A stretch of 64,000 nucleotides of DNA from Tritrichomonas musculus (taxonomy: Eukaryota > Parabasalia > Tritrichomonadida > Tritrichomonadidae): NCBI GenBank assembly GCA_039105265.1, contig JAPFFF010000030.1:992001-1056000 (forward strand). Direction: 5' to 3'. A program made the position numbers and the translations under genes. The notes beneath the pieces are model-generated. The model was not told the origin of the DNA, ran no database searches, and saw only the letters and a program-made list of their open reading frames with translations. Below, one piece after another: positions 59,512 through 64,000 of this stretch. Positions within the stretch are counted from its first letter, which is position 1; every line of letters starts with the position of its first letter.

Positions 59512-61638
59512 ATGATAGCTTTACTTTTATTGCTCCTTCCACAAGTATTGTCGGATGGTTCGTCTATTATTGAAGTTTGCTACATGAGTGATAATTGTGA
59601 AGGTTTTAATAAAGGTGAAAGTAAATATAGAACAATTCTTAATGAAAATGGACTCCATGATTTCTTGAATAATCAACCAGATCATGTTCAATATTTGCGA
59701 TTGTTACTTCAAAGCGAAAGTAAAATTGTCTTCGAAAAAGATTATGATAAAAATAATATTGATTCAGTTATTTACGAGCAATTTGCTAATTTAGAAAGTG
59801 GAAATTATGTAATCACGTACAATGAAGCTAGTATTTCACTTAATGATTCGGTTTATATTCAAAAGTTATTATCGGACGATTTTTATATCTATTTGCATGG
59901 ATCAGAAAGCGATAATCAAGGAACTATATATATAAATCGAACAAACAACATAAAGTACAGCAATATTAATCTGATTCTTGTTGATTTTCCAAAAAATGTT
60001 TTAATTAATATGGAATGCGACCAAGAAGAAGCGGACAAACCATTTACTTACAACATAACAACTGTAAACGGTGTAAAAGTTACACCAACTCTTAATACTT
60101 GCAATAGCGGGACAATTATTATCAACAAGTTTATTATTCCGAATCCAGATGATTCCAGCTCGCCAAATACCGAATCTACTGAACCAGAAAACCCTCCCAT
60201 AGAATCCAATAACGATCATAGTGAAACCAATGATGATCATATTGAATCAAATATTCCTCCCATAGAATCCAGTAACGATCATGCTGAAACAACCAATGAT
60301 GATCATATTGAATCAAATATTCCTCCCATAGAATCCAGTAACGATCATGCTGAAACAACCAATGATCATGTTGAATCAGACGATGCAGAAAAACCCTTCC
60401 CAACGAGCATTCCGAGAGAAACGCCATCACCATCGCGAACCCCGCTGCCTACTCGCACTGTCATACCAGAGATTCCGATGGAGAATCACACGATTTACTC
60501 AGAAGCGATAAACATGACAACCGAAGGCTTCATCAACACCACCAATACAAATGAGACCGTCCAAGTCACCCCAGACAGCTACTTCAAGGTCCTCTTCAAC
60601 CAGACGAGCATCACCATCTATGAAAACAGCGGCTTTAACAGTTCGAGCACTCCTCTGTACTTCTCTGCAATCAATGGAGACTCGACCGTCATTATTGACA
60701 AGGATGTAAACCATTCAAATATCGGAATTACATCTGACAACTCGCCAAAGGTCCAGGTGTCAAAGCCAGTCAATCCTCTCAGCTTCTTCCACGACAACAG
60801 CAAAGGCGGAAGTGTTTCTATTCACGATGAAGGCGAAAATTACAGTTATCTTGAATTGAATGAGGTCAATAACAGGAACGGCGACTTCAAACTCATTGTT
60901 GGCGAGTCAGTTGAAAGTGTCTCACTTTCGTCGATATTAATGACATACATCTCATCATTCTCGATCTCCAAAGAGGAGAGTTCCAGAGCTAGATTGCTTG
61001 AAAATGATTTTGGTGATGTGAAAATACACGTTAGAGATTTGATTGACATCACTTCACATGCCAATGCAACATTGGATAACGTCGAGCTTGGCGGAAAACT
61101 TAGAATTCGCGACGACTCTAGTTTGGTTATTAGTAATAATGCATCGTTTTTGAATGACTCGTGCATTGAATTGTTGATCGACAACAATTACAACGCAAAT
61201 GAGTCGTTGGAGAAAGGACCGATCATTAAATTTGAAGGTCCATTGGAATCACTGCCAAGTAGCGTGGTTCTCTCATCAGACGGTGCTCCAATCAACGTCG
61301 AAAATCTTCAAGTTTTTCAGACAAAAGACACTGAAAAATGTTCACTTTTTGAGGACATATTTGGCTATGAAGAGGGAAGGAGTGGAACGATAGAAGTAAG
61401 CTGCGACAACGAGACTGGTGAAGTGCTGCTATCAGCCGTCCAGGATGTGAAAAAGAAAGGGAAAAAGCTGTCAACGGGAGCAATCGCAGGCCTGATTGTC
61501 GCTGCTGTGGCGGTTTTGGTGGTTATTATTATATTGATCGTTTACTTCGTAAAGAAGAAGAACAAGAAAGATAAGACAGTAACTAAAAGAGCTAGAGGAT
61601 CAACGCTTGAAGATGACTCTGATAGCGTTGGATTATAA
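59512..61638 (+). CDS. Type I membrane surface protein, Ser/Thr/Asn-rich
   Basis: 708 residues: signal peptide MIALLLLLLPQVLSD, a long extracellular part with many NxS/T sites, a Pro/Glu/Ser/Asn repeat stalk (~220-290) and a Pro/Thr stretch (RETPSPSRTPLPTRTV). A second beta-rich region (~330-650) has alternating Ser/Asn/Val strands such as LIDITSHANATLDNVELGGK and LRIRDDSSLVISNNASFLND, perhaps a beta-helix. It ends with a transmembrane helix (GAIAGLIVAAVAVLVVIIIL) and a ~35-residue basic then acidic cytoplasmic tail (VKKKNKKDK...DDSDSVGL). The architecture is that of trichomonad surface adhesin/glycoprotein families. No catalytic motif. G+C rises from AT-rich before ~60380 to nearly half after it, within one frame. 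Confidence 0.75.
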   Translation: MIALLLLLLPQVLSDGSSIIEVCYMSDNCEGFNKGESKYRTILNENGLHDFLNNQPDHVQYLRLLLQSESKIVFEKDYDKNNIDSVIYEQFANLESGNYVITYNEASISLNDSVYIQKLLSDDFYIYLHGSESDNQGTIYINRTNNIKYSNINLILVDFPKNVLINMECDQEEADKPFTYNITTVNGVKVTPTLNTCNSGTIIINKFIIPNPDDSSSPNTESTEPENPPIESNNDHSETNDDHIESNIPPIESSNDHAETTNDDHIESNIPPIESSNDHAETTNDHVESDDAEKPFPTSIPRETPSPSRTPLPTRTVIPEIPMENHTIYSEAINMTTEGFINTTNTNETVQVTPDSYFKVLFNQTSITIYENSGFNSSSTPLYFSAINGDSTVIIDKDVNHSNIGITSDNSPKVQVSKPVNPLSFFHDNSKGGSVSIHDEGENYSYLELNEVNNRNGDFKLIVGESVESVSLSSILMTYISSFSISKEESSRARLLENDFGDVKIHVRDLIDITSHANATLDNVELGGKLRIRDDSSLVISNNASFLNDSCIELLIDNNYNANESLEKGPIIKFEGPLESLPSSVVLSSDGAPINVENLQVFQTKDTEKCSLFEDIFGYEEGRSGTIEVSCDNETGEVLLSAVQDVKKKGKKLSTGAIAGLIVAAVAVLVVIIILIVYFVKKKNKKDKTVTKRARGSTLEDDSDSVGL
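60232..60375 (+). repeat. 66-bp in-frame tandem repeat in surface protein stalk
   Basis: Two near-perfect copies from 60232 and 60298 encode DDHIESNIPPIESSNDHAET plus TN, with a degenerate copy before and a partial one after. In-frame length variation is expected between alleles. Confidence 0.88.
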
Positions 61639-61738
61639 ATTAATAATAAAAAAATAATTATCGAAATTTTGTTTTTAAAATTATTTGATTTTGTGCTTAG
61701 AATAAATAAATGTATACTTTTTCATTGTATTTCAAGAA

Positions 61739-61811
61739 GGCTTCGTGGTCTAAAGGATAGGGCAAGCGTTTTCGGAACGTTAAGATGTGGGTTCGATTCC
61801 TACCGGAGCTA
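61739..61811 (+). tRNA. tRNA-Arg (anticodon TCG)
   Basis: Acceptor GGCTTCG/CGGAGCT (first pair G-T), D arm GGTCTAAAGGATAGGGC, anticodon stem AGCGT/ACGTT with loop TTTCGGA giving anticodon TCG, T arm GTGGG TTCGATT CCTAC, and discriminator A. TTTTTTT follows as pol III terminator. The D-arm sequence resembles eukaryotic tRNA-Arg. Confidence 0.93.
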
Positions 61812-61928
61812 TTTTTTTGCTTTTTTTATAAAAAAAAATATTGAGTTAAAGTATTGTGAATTATTATATATTATAAAAAAGACGATCAATATATAACAGA
61901 ATTTTCAGGATAATTAGAACTGATACGT

Positions 61929-62280
61929 ATGAGTAAAGACATTGAAAAAGGGTTTCCAACAGTTGATGGAACAAAACGAAATGATATATTATTTTGGCTT
62001 GTAAATTGTAAAGAGAGCGATTTTAGAATTCACATTAAAGATTAGCATCTTAATTAAGTCAATTTTGTGGACGATTAGCAATAATAGGAAATTCATATAA
62101 AAATTTAAACATAAAGAGTTTATCATTATTTGAAACTTCAAGAAAAATATTTAAAAATTTCAAGAAAACTTCACACGGTGAGCCAATATTAGCTTGTAAT
62201 TCCATCAAAAAAATATCATAAATGATAAAAATATTTGATTTGTTTGTGAATAAAAAAATTTGGTGTATATTGTGGTCCAA
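61929..62280. other. Possible gene remnants
   Basis: Plus strand 61929-62045 encodes a 38-residue peptide (MSKDIEKGFPTVDGTKRNDI start). Minus strand 62262-62060 reads IIYDIFLMELQANIGSPCEV, then VSNNDKLFMFKFLYEFP. Both have protein-like composition, but neither has a recognised family. Probably fragments of decayed genes. Confidence 0.3.
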
Positions 62281-63719
62281 TTCCCTCTTGATATTAGTGT
62301 AATTGATTCATATTTGCTGTTTGAATTATAATAATTAGTTTTTTGAGTAAAAAAATGGTCATAATATGGTCAATTAAACTTCTTCTATTAGCAGAACTTC
62401 ATCAAAAATATCAAAAAGTTTTCATTGTTCTTAGCAACCAATCATATTTAATATCAATATATTGTATAGAAGTGATACAATTGAAATTGAAAACTGATTG
62501 TGAAATCAAAAAGTCTGTAGGTAAAAAAAAAAACGTATACTTTTTCAAATGAAATGTTTTATATAATGATAATATCAAAGCATATAAATTTCATATGAAG
62601 ATTAAATTGAAGTAAAATTTATGATTGGTGATGAATTTAATATTTAAAAAAAATCATAATTAATTTAAACTTTTAATCCAATCCTAAATAAAAAAGAGCA
62701 TTGCATGATAATTATCTTATTACACCAATTAAATTTGATATTTAAACAATATAATTATTTGATAAAACATATAATTAGATTAATCAGATTATATTATAAT
62801 TCATAGAGCAACTTGTTGCTTGATAGAGTTTTTATTCATTTGTTTTAATATAAAATATTTTCATTTTAAATAAGGTTGAAATGTTTTCAATTTTATTTAT
62901 TTATTTCTCCTAAGAAAAAAAAAAAACGTATACTTTTTGAAAAGATACGATGATAAAAAATAAATTAAAAAATGCCATCACAAGAAAATAAAATAGATTT
63001 TGTTATGAGATATGTTTTGAGATATATAAAATCTTTAACTTTTAAATATATATATTCTTCAAAATAAAAATCTTTTCTTGATTATAATATGTATGAAAAT
63101 TATTCTAAAATAATTTTGATATTTCCAATAATGATAAGATATGATGAAGGTTTTATATCAGTTTTAAATCAAAATAGAAGATAATATAAAAAATCAGAAT
63201 AATTCAATAAAATAAAACATTAGATCAATAGGATCAGTATTATATATATCAAATTAAATGCATTTAATTAAAAAATAATGATATTTTTAATATAAAAGAT
63301 ATAAGTTCTCAACAAATACATAAACTTTCAGTTCATTTGCATTATACTTCACAGTTTACAAATGATAAATTGGACATTATTCTTCTTTTGATGTAGCATA
63401 ATGGAATCAAATTAATTTTTGTTGTTATTGATTTACATTTCTTCCGATTAACTTGGAAGGTTATAGTTAAGTCGACCGTTTATTGTATTTGATATCATAT
63501 AAATAGGTTATATATGCATGTTGGTGCCGCATTTGTTTTATCGAAATAAAAAATGGTAGTATAGAACTTTTTTGAGCATTAGAAAGCTGATTTTTAATTT
63601 TTCTACTTTGTATTTATCAACTCTTTAAAAAAATCATGAAAAACTCATAAATTTTGTTTGTATGAAAGGATTTATTTTTGAGCTAAACTCTGTCCAAAAA
63701 TGTTCGACAATTGAATTTT
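62281..63719. other. Intergenic, AT-rich, with a repeated 20-bp motif
   Basis: No gene seen. The motif AAAAAAAACGTATACTTTTT occurs at ~62523-62545 and ~62918-62940 in the same orientation, and a related AATGTATACTTTTTC occurs near 61708 just before tRNA-Arg. Role unknown. Confidence 0.45.
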
Positions 63720-63910
63720 GAGAGAGTATTCAAATTATCTTTTTTTTTTTTTTTTCTCATGCACCTTTGTGGTGATTCGAAGGTTTTTTCCAAAGCTCTT
63801 TTTTCTGAGAGTCGCGCATGTCCCAAAGAAAGTTGTAATTCCTCTTAAGGACGCGGCTATTTCTTTCAAAAACCAGGGCTCCTTGTATAAAAATAGCTTG
63901 CTGAAAGGAT
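63720..63910. other. GC-richer patch, possibly coding remnant or repeat
   Basis: Around 63770-63890 the G+C content rises well above the surroundings (gagagtcgcgcatgtcccaa). Both strands have an open frame: minus LYKEPWFLKEIAASLRGITT, then FGTCATLRKKSFGK; plus FLRVAHVPKKVVIPLKDAAI. No family is recognised. It may be part of a multicopy repeat. Confidence 0.35.
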
Positions 63911-64000
63911 AATTATAAAAATAAACTTCTGAAAAATTGAATACATTACTTTGAGAGAAAAAAGAAATTTTCGACACTTTATCGTTTTTTAGTCAATTTT

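Overview
This is nuclear DNA of a trichomonad parabasalid, most likely Tritrichomonas foetus or a close relative. The support is the AT-rich composition, long genes with no recognisable introns, a eukaryote-type tRNA set, and the family mix: TKL-type kinases joined to Sel1 or RCC1 repeats, ankyrin proteins with a DUF3447-type N-terminus, BspA-like LRR_5 proteins, metacaspase relatives, and many small TA-target inverted-repeat elements. The species is inferred from family knowledge, not from a search.

Layout. 1-5403: C-terminal part of a VPS13-type lipid-transfer protein ending in a fascin-like trefoil. 5741-9683: a DUF3447/ankyrin locus whose ankyrin repeats are separated by AT-rich spacers and which ends in an ankyrin/coiled-coil/pseudokinase ORF. 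10.75-13.88 kb: an RCC1 pseudogene split by a TA-target transposon that carries a second element with ~465-bp inverted repeats. 14.0-20 kb: a Sel1 protein, a dead kinase and a kinase-Sel1 protein. 20.6-29.05 kb: a 2,815-residue protein with six tandem kinase domains, of which only the fifth keeps all catalytic motifs, plus Sel1 repeats. 29.5-32.4 kb: a BspA-like LRR protein with the same N-terminal module as the ankyrin proteins. 33-37.8 kb: actin and LRR fragments, then an ankyrin gene interrupted by a 1.2-kb element with 8-bp target duplications.

38.4-42.2 kb: a metacaspase-like protein lacking both catalytic residues and an exportin-1-like protein. 42.2-47.3 kb: remnants of RCC1, kinase, metallophosphoesterase and other genes, two tRNA genes, and one small inverted-repeat element nested in another. 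47.8-52.5 kb: a second spacer-punctuated ankyrin locus with eight modules on the minus strand. 53.4-61.6 kb: an LMW protein tyrosine phosphatase, a GT77-like glycosyltransferase, a broken sugar transporter, a 150-bp MITE with 10-bp target duplications, an RGG/PARG-like macrodomain protein and a type I surface glycoprotein. 61.7 kb: tRNA-Arg. The last 2 kb are nearly empty.

The window mixes housekeeping functions (membrane lipid transfer, nuclear export, phosphatase, tRNAs) with fast-evolving repeat and signalling families. The best candidate for something undescribed is the pair of ankyrin loci. In them each repeat keeps an uninterrupted, conserved reading frame, yet neighbours are separated by about 0.1-0.6 kb of related AT-rich spacer at the same structural position, without GT-AG splice signals.
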